The notes beneath the pieces are model-generated. The model had not been told where the DNA came from. It ran no database searches and was given only the letters and a program-made list of their open reading frames with translations. The position numbers were made by a program, and so were the translations under genes. Source: Azospirillum thermophilum (lineage in GTDB: Bacteria; Pseudomonadota; Alphaproteobacteria; Azospirillales; Azospirillaceae). Taken from it: DNA of 64,000 nt. Positions 26,495-39,417 of the stretch are shown here, piece after piece. The stretch lies in contig NZ_CP029352.1 of assembly GCF_003130795.1 (NCBI RefSeq), positions 846,001 to 910,000 of the forward strand, in the 5' to 3' direction. Numbering within the stretch: position 1 is the stretch's first letter; each line of letters opens with the position of its first letter.

Positions 26495-27345
26495 TCAATG
26501 GCCGATGCGGTGGCCGGCCGGTTCCAGGACCGCGTGCAGCGCGTTCAGCAGGTCGGTCCGGCGGACCGGCTTCTCGACGAAACCGTTCATGCCCGCGGCA
26601 AAGCAGCGTCGGCGGTCCTCCGGCGCCGTGTGGGCGGTGACGGCGATGATGGGAATCTCTGCCCGCGTGCTGTCCAGCGCGCGGATCCGGGTGGTCGCCG
26701 TGATGCCGTCCACCTCCGGCATCGCGACGTCCATCAGCACCGCATCCTGCGGTTCCGGCGCCCCGGCGACGGCGGCAACCGCCTCCGCGCCGCCCGGCGC
26801 GCTTTCGATCACGAAGCCCACCTTCGCCAGCAGGGCGCCGATGACCGCCCGGTTGGTGTCGCTGTCGTCCACGACCAGAATCCGCCCCCGCGGCCCCGCG
26901 CCCACGCAGCGAGCGGATCGCTTTCCGAAGGTCTCGGCGGAAGGGCGACCGGAACGCACAGCTCCAGGCTCGCTCCGCCGTCGCCCTCCTGCCCGCCGCT
27001 CAGCCGCGCTCCGGTCAGTTCCAGCAGATAACGGACCGGGGCGGGCAACGCGCCGGGCAGTGCCGCTCCGACGACGACCGCGCGGAACAGCAACTCGCCA
27101 GACCCCGCGGCTTCTGTGCCGAGCCGCAGGCGGGAGGGGGCGGACACCGTGGACCGGTCGGCCGCCAGCGCGACCAGCAGCTCCGTTATCGCCTGCGCCG
27201 GACCGACGAGCTGGGCCGGCGTTCCGGCGAGCACCGCGACTTCCGGGGGAGGAGGCATCCCCCCCTTCCGGCATCGTTCCGCCACCTGCCGGCCCAGTGC
27301 CGCCGGATCGAAAAGCGACGGTGCGATCTCTGCTGCCCATTGCAT
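26495..27345 (-). pseudogene. Response-regulator receiver protein with ATPase-like N-terminal region, frameshifted
   Basis: The ATG at 27345 starts MQWAAEIAPSLFDPAALGRQ. The first 150 residues look like a degenerate histidine-kinase ATPase fold (AITELLVALAADRSTV, then VRYLLELTGARLSGGQEGDGGASLELCVPVAL, quoted in parts). The receiver domain lies in another frame: GRILVVDDSDTNRAVIGALL, MDVAMPEVDGIT with the phospho-Asp, IIAVTAH and VEKPVRRTDLL. One extra base in the C run at 26885-26889 joins the two parts into a protein of about 283 residues. The regulator has no output domain, so it probably works with a partner kinase. Break type as in the other homopolymer frameshifts. Confidence 0.75.
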
Positions 27346-27488
27346 GGTGTCACCAGTCGTGGAACGAATTGGCAAAATGCGACGCACATTGCACCTGTTG
27401 GCGCCACTCTGCGGAGTCGCCGGGGCCAAAACTGCAATTGCGTCCTGTTCGCAGCAATTCCCGCGCCAACCGGGAACAGCAGAGGAAA

Positions 27489-27884
27489 ATGATGAAACCG
27501 GTCGATCGGATATGGCTGTTCTTCGCCGCCCTGAGCGGCGCGATGGCGGTTGCGGCGGGGGCTTATGCCAGTCACGGCCTCGCCGGCGACGCGCGGGCTC
27601 AGGAACTGGTCCGGATGGCGGCGCAGCACCAGATGTGGCACGGGCTGGCACTCGTCGCCCTGGCGGCGCTGGTCCGTCGCGTCGGCGGGGCAGGGCGGCT
27701 GCTGATGCGCGTGGCCGGCTGGCTCTTCATCGCCGGCACCATCCTGTTCAGCGGAACGCTCTATGTGCTGGGTCTGGGCGGCAGCCTTCCGATCGGCATG
27801 ACCGCACCGACCGGCGGCACGACGCTGATCACCGGCTGGCTGCTGCTTGCGATCGGTGCGCTGGTCGCCCGGGCGGAGCGGTGA
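27489..27884 (+). CDS. DUF423 family membrane protein
   Basis: The product has about 131 residues and four predicted membrane helices. The family hallmark GAYASHGLAGDARAQELVRM and AAQHQMWHGLALVALAAL are present, followed by GTILFSGTLYVLGLGG and TPTGGTTLITGWLLLAIGAL-like repeats. The function is unknown; the family includes YgdD. Two in-frame ATGs lie at 27489 and 27492 behind GAGGAAA, and the second has the better spacing. The gene converges with the ArsR gene. Confidence 0.88.
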   Translation: MMKPVDRIWLFFAALSGAMAVAAGAYASHGLAGDARAQELVRMAAQHQMWHGLALVALAALVRRVGGAGRLLMRVAGWLFIAGTILFSGTLYVLGLGGSLPIGMTAPTGGTTLITGWLLLAIGALVARAER

Positions 27885-27918
27885 CGGGTGCCCCGCCGCC
27901 GCCGCCGCGTCGCCCGGG

Positions 27919-28275
27919 TCAGTTCGGAGCGGCGGCCACCGCCGCCGCGTCCAGGGGAGCCTCCACCGTATCGGTGGCGGCCGGGACGCAGTAGAGACCA
28001 TGCAAGGTGGCCATGATGGTCTGCGCCTCATGACCGTTCAGCGAATAGTAGATGTTCTGGGCGCTGCGCCGTGTGCGCACCAGCTTGTCGCGGCGCAGGC
28101 GCGCCAGATGCTGCGACAAGGCGGACTGGCTGAGGCCGACCAGCCCTTCCAGTTCGCCGACCGACCGTTCGCCCTGGCTGAGGTAGCACAGGATGAGAAG
28201 ACGCCGTTCGTTGCTCATCGCCTTCAGAAGCGCGCTGGCACGGCGGGCGTTCGCCTGCAGATCCTCAATCTTCAT
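27919..28275 (-). CDS. ArsR-family transcriptional regulator
   Basis: The product has 118 residues from the ATG at 28275 (behind AGGATT); a longer frame to 28302 adds only a basic lead. The winged helix-turn-helix is typical: ALLKAMSNERRLLILCYLSQ, SVGELEGLVGLSQSALSQHL, and the wing LVRTRRSAQNIYYSL. No Cys-x-Cys metal site is present in the usual helix, so it may not sense metals. The closest pattern is the SmtB/BigR-like group that includes sulfide- and redox-sensing repressors. A divergent TusA-type gene about 210 bp away is a plausible target. Confidence 0.88.
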   Translation of the reverse strand: MKIEDLQANARRASALLKAMSNERRLLILCYLSQGERSVGELEGLVGLSQSALSQHLARLRRDKLVRTRRSAQNIYYSLNGHEAQTIMATLHGLYCVPAATDTVEAPLDAAAVAAAPN

Positions 28276-28486
28276 CGGAATCCTATTGCCATCCCGTCTC
28301 ACCCGCTCCCTCTTGACGGGGTTTCGGATCAGGTAAATTGTTCGTGTTCAAGCATATTCGGCCATCCGGGGGATGTCCAGCACCCGCAGGCCCGACCCTG
28401 CTTGAGTTAGCGGGCGTTGTACCACCGTGCGCGCCGAATTAGGATCAAAGTTATAGCGGAAGACAGTCGAAAGGGGGCCGGGATTT

Positions 28487-28714
28487 ATGGCCGAGCATTA
28501 CCTGGATGCCAGGGGCCTGCAGTGTCCCTTGCCCGTATTGCGGGCCCGCAAGGCGTTGAAGACGGTTGAGGTGGGCGACCGCCTGACGGTGGAGGCGACG
28601 GACGCGAGCGCGCCGAAGGACTTCGCGGCATTTTGCGAGGCGACCGGAAACCTGCTGCGGTCGAGCGAAGTGACGGAGGGGATCTATCGCTTCGTTATCG
28701 AACGGACGGCGTGA
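28487..28714 (+). CDS. TusA-like sulfurtransferase
   Basis: The product has 75 residues. The N-terminal LDARGLQCPLPVLRARKAL contains the CPxP motif with the sulfur-carrying Cys (residue 13), followed by VGDRLTVEATDASAPKDFAAF. These proteins relay persulfide sulfur for tRNA thiolation, molybdopterin or sulfur metabolism. The ATG at 28487 follows a GGGGGCCGGG stretch. It lies divergently from the ArsR gene and is monocistronic. Confidence 0.9.
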   Translation: MAEHYLDARGLQCPLPVLRARKALKTVEVGDRLTVEATDASAPKDFAAFCEATGNLLRSSEVTEGIYRFVIERTA

Positions 28715-28849
28715 TGAACGTGAGGGGCGAGTAGACGCCCCGGGGGATGTGACGAATCGCCCCGCATTCATCCTGTACTTTTATTAGCGATCCGGGAAAA
28801 ATGGCGGAGGGAGACGCCCGAACACGCCCACGAAAACGATAGAAAAAGC

Positions 28850-29779
28850 ATGTTCACCACCCTTTTCACCCATCCGGCCTGCCTGAATCACGACACCGGA
28901 CTTGGCCATCCGGAATGCTCCGACCGTTTGCGCGCCGTGCTGGCCGCGCTGGAGACGGAGGAGTTCCACATGCTCGAACGGCAGGAAGCGCCGCTCGCCA
29001 CGGTGGAGCAGCTGGAGCGCGCCCACCCGCGCGATCATGTCGACCGGGTGCTGGCGGCAATCCCGCAGCAGGACCATGCCGGCATCGACGCCGACACCGT
29101 GGTGTCGCCCGGCTCGGGGGAGGCCGCCCTGCGCGCCGCCGGGGCGGTGGTGGCTGCGGTGGATGCGGTCGCGACCGGCCAGTCGCGCAATGCCTTCTGC
29201 GCCGTGCGGCCTCCGGGCCACCATGCGGAGCGCGCCAAGGCCATGGGCTTCTGCCTGTTCAACAATGCCGCGGTCGGCGCCTACCACGCCCGCGCCGCGC
29301 ACGGGCTGCAGCGGGTGGCGGTGATGGACTTCGACGTCCACCACGGCAACGGAACGCAGGACATCTTCCAGAACGATCCGGACATGCTCTACTGCTCCAC
29401 CCACCAGTCGCCGCTCTATCCGGGCACCGGCGACGCGGGCGAGAAGGGCGAGTACGGCAACTGCGTCAATGCCCCGCTGCCGGCGATGGCGGGGTCGCCG
29501 GAGTTCCGGCATGCGATGACCACCATCATCCTGCCGGCGATCGACCATTTCAAACCCGACCTGCTGATCATTTCCGCGGGTTTCGACGCCCATTCCCGCG
29601 ATCCGCTGGCCGGCCTGCACCTGATCGACGATGATTTCGTCTGGGCGACGCGCAAGCTGGGCGAACTGGCCCGCACCCATTGCGGCGCCCGCATCGTCTC
29701 GGTCCTGGAAGGGGGGTACAACCTGCGGGCCCTCGCCTCCGCCTGCTCGGCCCATGTCCGCGAGCTGATGTACTGCTGA
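28850..29779 (+). CDS. Histone deacetylase / acetylpolyamine amidohydrolase family protein
   Basis: The product has 309 residues, an arginase/deacetylase-fold enzyme. Zinc and catalytic motifs are intact: RPPGHHAERAKAMGFCLFNN (catalytic His pair), VMDFDVHHGNGTQDIF (Zn ligands Asp and His), IISAGFDAHSRDPLAG (Zn-ligand Asp) and VLEGGYNLRAL. Bacterial members deacetylate small acetylated amines or protein lysines. It precedes xseB-ispA-dxs in the same orientation, a common alphaproteobacterial arrangement, but a separate promoter seems to follow it at 29884. Confidence 0.92.
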   Translation: MFTTLFTHPACLNHDTGLGHPECSDRLRAVLAALETEEFHMLERQEAPLATVEQLERAHPRDHVDRVLAAIPQQDHAGIDADTVVSPGSGEAALRAAGAVVAAVDAVATGQSRNAFCAVRPPGHHAERAKAMGFCLFNNAAVGAYHARAAHGLQRVAVMDFDVHHGNGTQDIFQNDPDMLYCSTHQSPLYPGTGDAGEKGEYGNCVNAPLPAMAGSPEFRHAMTTIILPAIDHFKPDLLIISAGFDAHSRDPLAGLHLIDDDFVWATRKLGELARTHCGARIVSVLEGGYNLRALASACSAHVRELMYC

Positions 29780-29883
29780 CGCGCGGGCGTGCTCCGAAGG
29801 GGGAGGGGGCCGGGCGGGCAGGGCGGCTGCGGAGGATTACGGTGACCGCTTTGCGGCGGCGCGTCATACGCCCGTCGCGGGCC

Positions 29884-29912
29884 TTGCACAGGACGGGTGG
29901 GGGGCATAACTT
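29884..29912 (+). promoter_or_regulatory. Predicted promoter of xseB-ispA-dxs
   Basis: TTGCAC (29884-29889) and TAACTT (29907-29912) are 17 bp apart, about 43 bp upstream of xseB. Prediction from consensus only. Confidence 0.45.
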
Positions 29913-29954
29913 CCCACCCATCGTCACCACGGTCCGATCAGGCCCCCCGCCACC

Positions 29955-30221
29955 ATGCCCGTTCCCGCACCCGAGTCCTCCCCCATCCCGCCCGACATCG
30001 CCGCGCTCAGCTTCGAGGATGCGCTTGCCGAGCTGGAGCGGATCGTTCGCCAGCTCGAGGAAGGGCGCGGCAAGCTTGACGACGCGATCGCCTCCTACGA
30101 GCGGGGCACCGCGCTGAAGCGCCATTGCGAAGCCAAGCTGCGCGAGGCGCAGGCCAAGATCGACCGCATCACCGTGACCGCCGACGGCTCGTTCGGCACC
30201 GAACCCGCCCGGATCGACTGA
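29955..30221 (+). CDS. xseB: Exodeoxyribonuclease VII small subunit
   Basis: The product has 88 residues. The core LSFEDALAELERIVRQLEEG, GKLDDAIASYERGTALKRHC and EAKLREAQAKIDRIT is the full XseB helical hairpin. It assembles with XseA to cut single-stranded DNA. The Pro-rich N-terminal lead of about 15 residues makes it slightly longer than usual. It is separated by one base from the ispA start, so the genes are co-translated. Confidence 0.93.
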   Translation: MPVPAPESSPIPPDIAALSFEDALAELERIVRQLEEGRGKLDDAIASYERGTALKRHCEAKLREAQAKIDRITVTADGSFGTEPARID

Positions 30222-30222
30222 C

Positions 30223-31113
30223 GTGCAGACAGAGCTCAAGGCCGCCCTGGCCGAGACGGCGACGGCCGTCGAACGCACCATTTCCCATCTGCTGCCTTCC
30301 ACCGAAATGGCGGAAGCCCCGCTGTTCGAGGCGATGCGCTACGGTTGCCTGAACGGCGGCAAGCGGCTGCGCCCGTTCCTGGTGCTGCACTCCGCCTCGC
30401 TGTTCGGCGTGAATGCCGACTGCGCCCTGCGTGTCGGCGCGGCGGTGGAGTTCGTCCATTGCTATTCGCTGATCCATGACGACCTGCCGGCGATGGACGA
30501 CGGCGAACTGCGCCGCGGTCGACCGACCGTGCATCGCCAGTTCGACGAGGCGACCGCCATCCTGGCCGGCGACGGCCTGCTGACCTTCGCCTTCGAGGTG
30601 CTGGCCGATCCGGAAACGCATGAGGACCCCAACGTGCGCTGCCAGCTCGTCACCGCCCTCGCCAAGGCCTCGGGCGGCCGCGGCATGGTGGGCGGGCAGA
30701 TGCTGGACCTGATCGCCGAGCATGAGACCTTCGACCTCGGCACGACGACCCGGCTGCAGCGCATGAAGACCGGCGAGCTGATCGCCTTCTCCTGCGAGGC
30801 CGGCGGCATCCTCGGCAAGGCCGCGCCCGCCCAGCGCCATGCGCTGCGGGCCTACGCCCACGATCTCGGCCTCGCGTTCCAGATCGTCGACGACCTGCTG
30901 GACGTCGAAGGGACGCAGGAGGAGACCGGCAAGACGGTCGGGCGCGACGCCCAGGCCGGGAAGGCCACCTTCGTTTCCATCCTGGGCCGCGAGCGTGCCC
31001 GCGCCCAGGCGGAAATGCTGTCCCGTCAAGCCGCCGCTCACCTGGAGATTTTCGAGGGGCGTGCCGATATGTTGAAGGCGGTGGCGGAGTTCGTCGTCGC
31101 CCGTCGCGCCTGA
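30223..31113 (+). CDS. ispA: Farnesyl diphosphate synthase (polyprenyl synthetase)
   Basis: The product has 296 residues starting at a GTG at 30223, directly after the xseB stop. [11 protein letters not shown], the first Asp-rich motif [26 protein letters not shown], and the second Asp-rich motif [20 protein letters not shown] are all present. Farnesyl diphosphate synthase condenses IPP with DMAPP and GPP. Its place next to dxs, the first enzyme of the MEP pathway, matches this role, although a geranylgeranyl specificity cannot be excluded from sequence alone. Confidence 0.93.
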   Translation: MQTELKAALAETATAVERTISHLLPSTEMAEAPLFEAMRYGCLNGGKRLRPFLVLHSASLFGVNADCALRVGAAVEFVHCYSLIHDDLPAMDDGELRRGRPTVHRQFDEATAILAGDGLLTFAFEVLADPETHEDPNVRCQLVTALAKASGGRGMVGGQMLDLIAEHETFDLGTTTRLQRMKTGELIAFSCEAGGILGKAAPAQRHALRAYAHDLGLAFQIVDDLLDVEGTQEETGKTVGRDAQAGKATFVSILGRERARAQAEMLSRQAAAHLEIFEGRADMLKAVAEFVVARRA

Positions 31114-31130
31114 ACGGAGGACGTCCCAGA

Positions 31131-33047
31131 GTGACTGCCGCCAGCAAAACGCCCCTGCTCGACCTGGTCCGGACGCCGCAGGACCTGCGACTCCTGAAGC
31201 CGGAACAGCTCCGCCAGCTCGCCGACGAGCTGCGGACCGAAACCATCGATGCCGTATCGGTCACCGGCGGGCATCTCGGCGCCGGGCTGGGCGTAGTGGA
31301 GCTGACGGTCGCCCTGCATTACATCTTCCAGACGCCGGACGACCGGCTGATCTGGGACGTCGGCCACCAGTGCTATCCGCACAAGATCCTGACGGGCCGG
31401 CGCGACCGCATCCGCACCCTGCGCATGGGCGGCGGTCTCAGCGGCTTCACCAAGCGCTCGGAAAGCGACTACGACCCGTTCGGCGCCGGCCACAGCTCCA
31501 CCTCCATCTCCGCCGGCCTCGGCATGGCGGTGGCGCGGGACCTGAAGGGCAGGAAGAACCACGTCGTCGCGGTGATCGGCGACGGCGCGATGAGCGCCGG
31601 CATGGCGTACGAGGCGATGAACAACGCCGGCTCGGCGAACTCCAAGCTGGTGGTCATCCTCAACGACAACGACATGTCGATCGCCCCGCCGGTCGGCGCC
31701 ATGAGCGCCTACCTGTCGCGGCTGATCTCGTCCAAGCCCTATCTCAGCCTGCGCCATCTGGCGAAGGAGATCGCCGACCAGCTTCCGCGCCCGCTGCGCA
31801 ATGCCGCCCGCCGGGCGGAGGAGTACGCCCGCGGCATGGTCACCGGGGGCACGCTGTTCGAGGAGCTGGGCTTCTACTACATCGGTCCGATCGACGGCCA
31901 TAACCTGGACCATCTGCTGCCCGTCCTGCAGAACGTGCGCGATGCGGACGACGACAAGCCGGTCCTGATCCATGTCGTGACCAAGAAGGGCAAGGGCTAC
32001 GCTCCGGCCGAAGCTTCGGCGGACAAGCTGCACGCCGTCGCCAAGTTCGACGTGGTGACCGGCGCGCAGGCCAAGCCGAAGTCCAACGCCCCGACCTATA
32101 CCCGCGTCTTCGCCAATGCCCTGATCGCCGAGGCGGAGGCCGATCCCGCCGTGGTGGCGGTCACCGCCGCCATGCCGTCGGGCACCGGGCTCGATCTGTT
32201 CGGCCAACGCTTCCCCGACCGCTGCTTCGACGTCGGCATCGCCGAACAGCATGCCGTGACCTTCGCCGCCGGCATGGCGACGGAGGGGCTGAAGCCGTTC
32301 TGCGCCGTCTATTCCACCTTCCTGCAGCGTGCCTACGACCAGGTGGTGCACGACGTCGTGCTGCAGCATCTGCCGGTCCGCTTCGCGCTCGACCGCGCCG
32401 GTCTGGTCGGGGCGGACGGGGCAACCCACGCGGGCGCCTTCGACGTCGCCTATCTCGGCTGCCTGCCGGACATCATTCTGATGGCCGCGGCGGACGAGGT
32501 GGAACTGATGCACATGGTGGCCACCAGTGCCGCCATCGACGACCGTGCCTCGGCGCTGCGCTACCCGCGCGGGGAGGGCGTCGGGCTGGAGCTGCCGGAG
32601 CGTGGCGAGATTCTTCCGATCGGCAAGGGCCGGATCGTCCAGGAGGGCACCAAGATCGCCATCCTCAGCTATGGCACCCGCCTTGCGGAAGCGCGCAAGG
32701 CGGCGGCCGAGCTGGCGGCCCGCGGCCTGTCCACCACCGTCGCCGACGCCCGCTTCGCCAAGCCGCTGGACGAGGACCTCGTCCGCCGCCTTGCGCTGAA
32801 CCACGAGGTGCTGATCACGGTGGAGGAGGGATCGGTCGGCGGTTTCGGCAGCTTCGTCCTGCAGTACCTCGCCTCGGCCGGGCTGCTGGACGGCGGCCTG
32901 AAGATTCGGCCGATGGTCCTGCCCGACCAGTTCCTCGACCATGAAGCGCCGGCCAAGCAGTACGAGCTTGCCGGACTGGCTGCCCGGCACATCGTCGCCA
33001 CGGCGTTGCAGGCCCTCGGCATCGAGGCGGCGGCGGCGCGGGCCTGA
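31131..33047 (+). CDS. dxs: 1-deoxy-D-xylulose-5-phosphate synthase
   Basis: The product has 638 residues, full length, with a GTG start at 31131. The thiamine-diphosphate motif [16 protein letters not shown], the [14 protein letters not shown] loop, [17 protein letters not shown] with the catalytic Glu, and the C-terminal transketolase domain ([13 protein letters not shown]) are intact. The enzyme makes DXP from pyruvate and glyceraldehyde-3-phosphate, the entry step of the MEP pathway. It ends the xseB-ispA-dxs unit; ispH of the same pathway is found at 62281. Confidence 0.96.
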   Translation: MTAASKTPLLDLVRTPQDLRLLKPEQLRQLADELRTETIDAVSVTGGHLGAGLGVVELTVALHYIFQTPDDRLIWDVGHQCYPHKILTGRRDRIRTLRMGGGLSGFTKRSESDYDPFGAGHSSTSISAGLGMAVARDLKGRKNHVVAVIGDGAMSAGMAYEAMNNAGSANSKLVVILNDNDMSIAPPVGAMSAYLSRLISSKPYLSLRHLAKEIADQLPRPLRNAARRAEEYARGMVTGGTLFEELGFYYIGPIDGHNLDHLLPVLQNVRDADDDKPVLIHVVTKKGKGYAPAEASADKLHAVAKFDVVTGAQAKPKSNAPTYTRVFANALIAEAEADPAVVAVTAAMPSGTGLDLFGQRFPDRCFDVGIAEQHAVTFAAGMATEGLKPFCAVYSTFLQRAYDQVVHDVVLQHLPVRFALDRAGLVGADGATHAGAFDVAYLGCLPDIILMAAADEVELMHMVATSAAIDDRASALRYPRGEGVGLELPERGEILPIGKGRIVQEGTKIAILSYGTRLAEARKAAAELAARGLSTTVADARFAKPLDEDLVRRLALNHEVLITVEEGSVGGFGSFVLQYLASAGLLDGGLKIRPMVLPDQFLDHEAPAKQYELAGLAARHIVATALQALGIEAAAARA

Positions 33048-33354
33048 GTGCTCGCCGACGGCAGGCTTCATCCGCTCCTTTCGCCTGCCCCGGGTTCCCC
33101 GGCTTTGCCGCGGGGGCTCGGGCGGCGGATTGGCGTGAGCAGCCACCGCAAAGAGCCGACCAGCCGGAGCGAAGCCAAAAGCTGGATAAGCTATCTTATG
33201 GAAATCGTATTGTGCGATGCACTCAGGTGGTTGCAACGACGGCAGGATCAGGCATTCTGTTGCCGGTGGTCTGACCACTTCGGCCACCGTCCGTCACCGT
33301 CCAGGGTTCCACCCCCGGGCACCATGCCGCCTCGTTGCAAGGATAGCCGTACCC
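33048..33354. other. Intergenic region between dxs and ppc
   Basis: About 300 bp. The first part has a GC hairpin-prone stretch (CCCCGGGTTCCCCGGCTTTGCCGCGGGG, described here only as such) at about 33090-33115 that may end dxs transcription. The A/T-richer part at 33180-33220 probably holds the ppc promoter. The frame upstream of ppc is open but shows no family match. Confidence 0.4.
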
Positions 33355-36123
<2,769 letters not shown>

Positions 36124-36178
36124 GGGCGAAATCCAGCATTCCGAACAACGGATTGTCCGGATTCTGATTGCTCCCGTT

Positions 36179-36201
36179 CCGCCGGTCTGGTACACCGGCG
36201 G
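36179..36201 (+). promoter_or_regulatory. Perfect hairpin directly upstream of a Shine-Dalgarno site
   Basis: CCGCCGGT (36179-36186) pairs exactly with ACCGGCGG (36194-36201) over a 7-nt loop. The ribosome site AGGAGG (36205-36210) of the small ORF starts four bases after the stem. It may control translation of the ORF or attenuate ppc read-through. There is no U-tract. Confidence 0.5.
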
Positions 36202-36217
36202 GATAGGAGGAATTGGT

Positions 36218-36430
36218 ATGACCACTCAGTCACAGCACGCTAGCACGCACCAGCCGACTTCGCAGCAACAGATGACGCAGCCGCACACCGACCGCCATGC
36301 CGGCCGCCCGGGCGCCACGCAGGACCAGTCCGACGAGGGCTTCTGCGGTGGGGCCTGCGGGGCCGGAGCCGGGGCGGCCGTCATCTGGCGACCGCTGGGA
36401 CAGGGCGGCGGCAGCGGGCAGTCCCGCTGA
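36218..36430 (+). CDS. Small Gln/His-rich protein with FCGGACG motif (70 aa)
   Basis: A strong AGGAGGAATTGGT site precedes the ATG at 36218, which argues that this short frame is translated. The first 45 residues are polar and low in complexity (many Gln, Thr and His, with MTTQSQHASTHQPTSQQQ at the start). The second part has DEGFCGGACGAGAGAAVIWR, two Cys three residues apart in a Gly/Ala stretch. I know no family. It could be a small metal- or thiol-binding protein or a modified peptide. A clear terminator follows 37 bp after the stop. Confidence 0.6.
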   Translation: MTTQSQHASTHQPTSQQQMTQPHTDRHAGRPGATQDQSDEGFCGGACGAGAGAAVIWRPLGQGGGSGQSR

Positions 36431-36466
36431 GGCCAGGAGCCTGTCGGTACATCTCGGCAAAAACTG

Positions 36467-36499
36467 AAGGGGGCGGTTCGGACCGCCCCCTTTTCTTTT
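36467..36499. terminator. Rho-independent terminator between small ORF and chemoreceptor gene
   Basis: AAGGGGGCGGT (36467-36477) pairs exactly with ACCGCCCCCTT (36482-36492) over a TCGG tetraloop, followed by TTCTTTT. The leading A run allows weak action on the opposite strand, too. Confidence 0.9.
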
Positions 36500-36532
36500 C
36501 CGCTGCTGCACGCCTTGCCGGCGGAGCGGGCG

Positions 36533-39129
36533 TCAGCCCGCCCGCATCTGGTTGACGAGCGTGTCCACCTGGTTGCCCAGCGAGCGGACCTGATCGGCAA
36601 CGGTCGAGGAGGCCTGGAGGACCCGATTGGCCGATTCGCCCGACTCCGCGGCTGCGCGCGCGACCGAGTCGATGTTGCGCCGGACATGCTGGGTTCCGTC
36701 CGCCGCCTCGCCGATGTTGCGGGCGATCTCGCGGGTCGCGGCGCTCTGCTGCTCAACCGCTGCGGCAACATTCGCCGCGATCTCGTTGATTTCGCGGATG
36801 GTCCCGGCGATGGCGCGGATCGCGTCGACCGCTTCCTGCGTCACCGACTGCATGGCGTTGATCTGGCTGGAGATCTCCTCCGTCGCCTTCCCGGTCTGGT
36901 TGGCGAGGCTCTTGACCTCGCTCGCCACCACGGCGAAGCCCTTGCCGGCCTCCCCGGCGCGGGCCGCCTCGATCGTCGCGTTCAGCGCCAGCAGGTTGGT
37001 CTGACTGGCGATGTCGTTGATGAGCTGCACCACCTCGCCGATCTTGTTGGCGGTCTGGGCGAGCCCTTCGACGGTTCGGTCGGTACGCTCCGCGTCGTCG
37101 GCGGCCTGCCGGGCGATGCGGCTGGAGGCGGTGACCTGGGTGCCGATTTCCTGGATCGAGGCCGACAGTTCCTCGGTCGCCGCGGCAACGGCCTTCACGC
37201 TGCCCTCCGCCTGCTGCGAGGTGGAGGCCGCGGTTGCCGCCTCCCCCGTCGTCGTCTCGGCGTTGCGGCTCATCCGCTGGGCCATGTCCTGCATCTCGCC
37301 GGCCGCGGTGCTGACCCGCTCCAGCATGGCCCGCACGCTGCTTTCGAAGCTGTCCGCCATCTCGACCATCGCGCGGCGGCGCTCCTGCCCGGCACGCGAC
37401 CGCTCGGCCTCGGCCCGGGCATTGGCGGCGGCAGCCTCGTTGGCGGTGTCGCGGAAAACGACCAGGGCCTGCGCCATCTCGGCGATCTCATCCGAGCCGC
37501 CGGTCGGGATGGCGGTGTCGAGCTTGCCGCCGGCGATCGCGCGCATCGCGTCGGACAGTTGGCTGATGCGCGACACGATCATCCGGCCGACCACCAGCCA
37601 GGCGAGGGCGGCGGCGATGATAAGGCTCGCCACGGCGAACAGGATCAGGATGGTCCGGCCGGCGTCCATGGCGGCCATCGCCCCCTCGGCCGCGCTGTCG
37701 CCCTCCGCCTTCATCGCGGCGATCTGCTCGTCCAGCACCTTTGCGAAATCCTGGGCGACCTGCCGGTTCTTGGCCAGCACGGCGGCATTGTCGCGGCCGG
37801 CCGTCAGTTCGGCGCGGCGCAGTTCGAACAGGCTGCGGTCGCCGTCGCCGAAGACCGCCATGGCGTCGACGTTCTTCTTCAGCGTGGCGGCGTTGCCGTC
37901 GCCCTTGAGCTGCTCCAGCCGTTCGCTGATGGAGTCGACGGCCGCGGTGTAGCGCTCGACCAGTGAGTAAAGCCTTGCCAGATCAGGAGCTTGCGCGGCC
38001 TCGTTGAGTGCGCCGGTGAGGACGTTGGCATAGGCTGCGACCTCGAGATACGCCCGGAACTGGACGAGCCCCTGCCCCAGCAGCTCCTGCAGCGAATCCC
38101 GCGTCTGGGAGCGGACATTCACCGTCGCCAGCTTGATCTCCGCCTTGGTGCGCATCAGCGGCGATTCGAGCTGGTCGAGGATCTCCTGCTGCGCCTTGAT
38201 CATCTTGGACGCGGCGTCGGCAAGCTGGCGGTTGGCGGCGGCGCGGTCACCCTCCGCCCCCTCCAGCGCCTTGCGCCGCAGGTCGAAGATGCCGCTGGCA
38301 CCGTCGCCGAAGGCGAAGAAGGCTTCCAGGGCGCTCGACATCTCCGGGGTGAAGCGCTGTCCGATCTGGGCGGTCGCGCTGACGAGACGGGCGGCGGCCT
38401 CCAGATAGATCTGCTGCTGCTGCGTCACTGCCAGCGAGGTGGTGGCGGTCGCCGCGCGGTTCATCGCCTCCGCGGTCAGAACGATGTCGGCCCGCAGCTC
38501 GAAGAGGCTGATCAGGGCGCGGACCGCGTCGCTCAGGCCCTCCATGTCCTTTTCGGTCATGGCGTTGAGTTCTTCGCCCTTGCTGTGCAGCCGGGCGCCG
38601 ACCGTCTCGATCAGCGGGCGCAGGATGCCGAAGAACTCGTCGTAGGATTTGCCGAGATCGGCGGTCGCCGCCTCACGCTTGGCCCGCAGGTCGAGGCGCT
38701 GGGTGACGGCGGCATTCTCCTCCTCCAGCGTCGCGATCAGGGCCCGCGCCTTCTCCCGCACCTCGGGGACACGGGGATCGGCGGGACGGCGGTTCGCCAG
38801 TTCGTCCACCAGGGAGAGCAGGCCCTTGCCGCGGCTCATGATCTCGCCATAGAGCGTCTCGCGGGCCGCCTGGCTCTCGGCGCCGTCCAGGGTCGGCGCC
38901 GCCGCGGCGATGCCGCCGCTCTCCCCGACAGCTTCTTGGCCAGTTCCATTTCCGGCAGGCTGGTCCGGACGATGCGGGTCAGGGGATCCTGGACGGCCGA
39001 GAAGGACGTCAGGCCAACGATACTTGCGGCAACGGTCATTCCGGCCATGCCGGCGAAGGCCAGCAGCAGCTTTGCTCGAACGCCGAAGCGGTGGGTGACT
39101 TGTGTGGTCTTCATCGTTTCCATCGTCAT
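36533..39129 (-). pseudogene. Methyl-accepting chemotaxis protein, frameshifted near N-terminus
   Basis: The ATG at 39129 gives [20 protein letters not shown] with a first membrane helix [20 protein letters not shown], then the frame is lost after AKKLSG. One extra base in the C run at 38923-38926 joins it to [20 protein letters not shown] and the rest, about 865 residues. A large helical sensor region (about 70-510) is followed by a second helix [20 protein letters not shown], a HAMP domain, and a complete signalling tip with [20 protein letters not shown] and [18 protein letters not shown]. It lacks a C-terminal NWETF pentapeptide. The ligand is unknown. The gene is transcribed divergently from the FIST gene. 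Confidence 0.85.
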
Positions 39130-39417
39130 TGTCCGCCGCTTCCTCCCCGCAGGTCGATCGCCCGCACCCGCCCCGTTGCATGGGGTCCGCATTGTTCGCG
39201 TTACAGAACATATCCCGGTAGGATTGACGCTTGGTTACCGTTCCGGTGGTTATCTCCAGGAGAACGGATCCCGCGCTGCGCTACCGGGGTAGGCAGATAT
39301 ACTAGAGATTGGGGCAGGTGCGGCATTACGCCGTAGCATCCTTGCCCAAAGTGATAAGGACTCATCACGCCCCTGCCGAACGTCGTACTGTATCCCGGTT
39401 CAAGAGCTGCGCGGGGG

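Noticed and set aside
28724..28741. GGGGCG-AGTAGA-CGCCCC hairpin after the TusA-like gene as a terminator
   Set aside because: It is followed by G-rich sequence and not a U-tract, so support is too weak to list.
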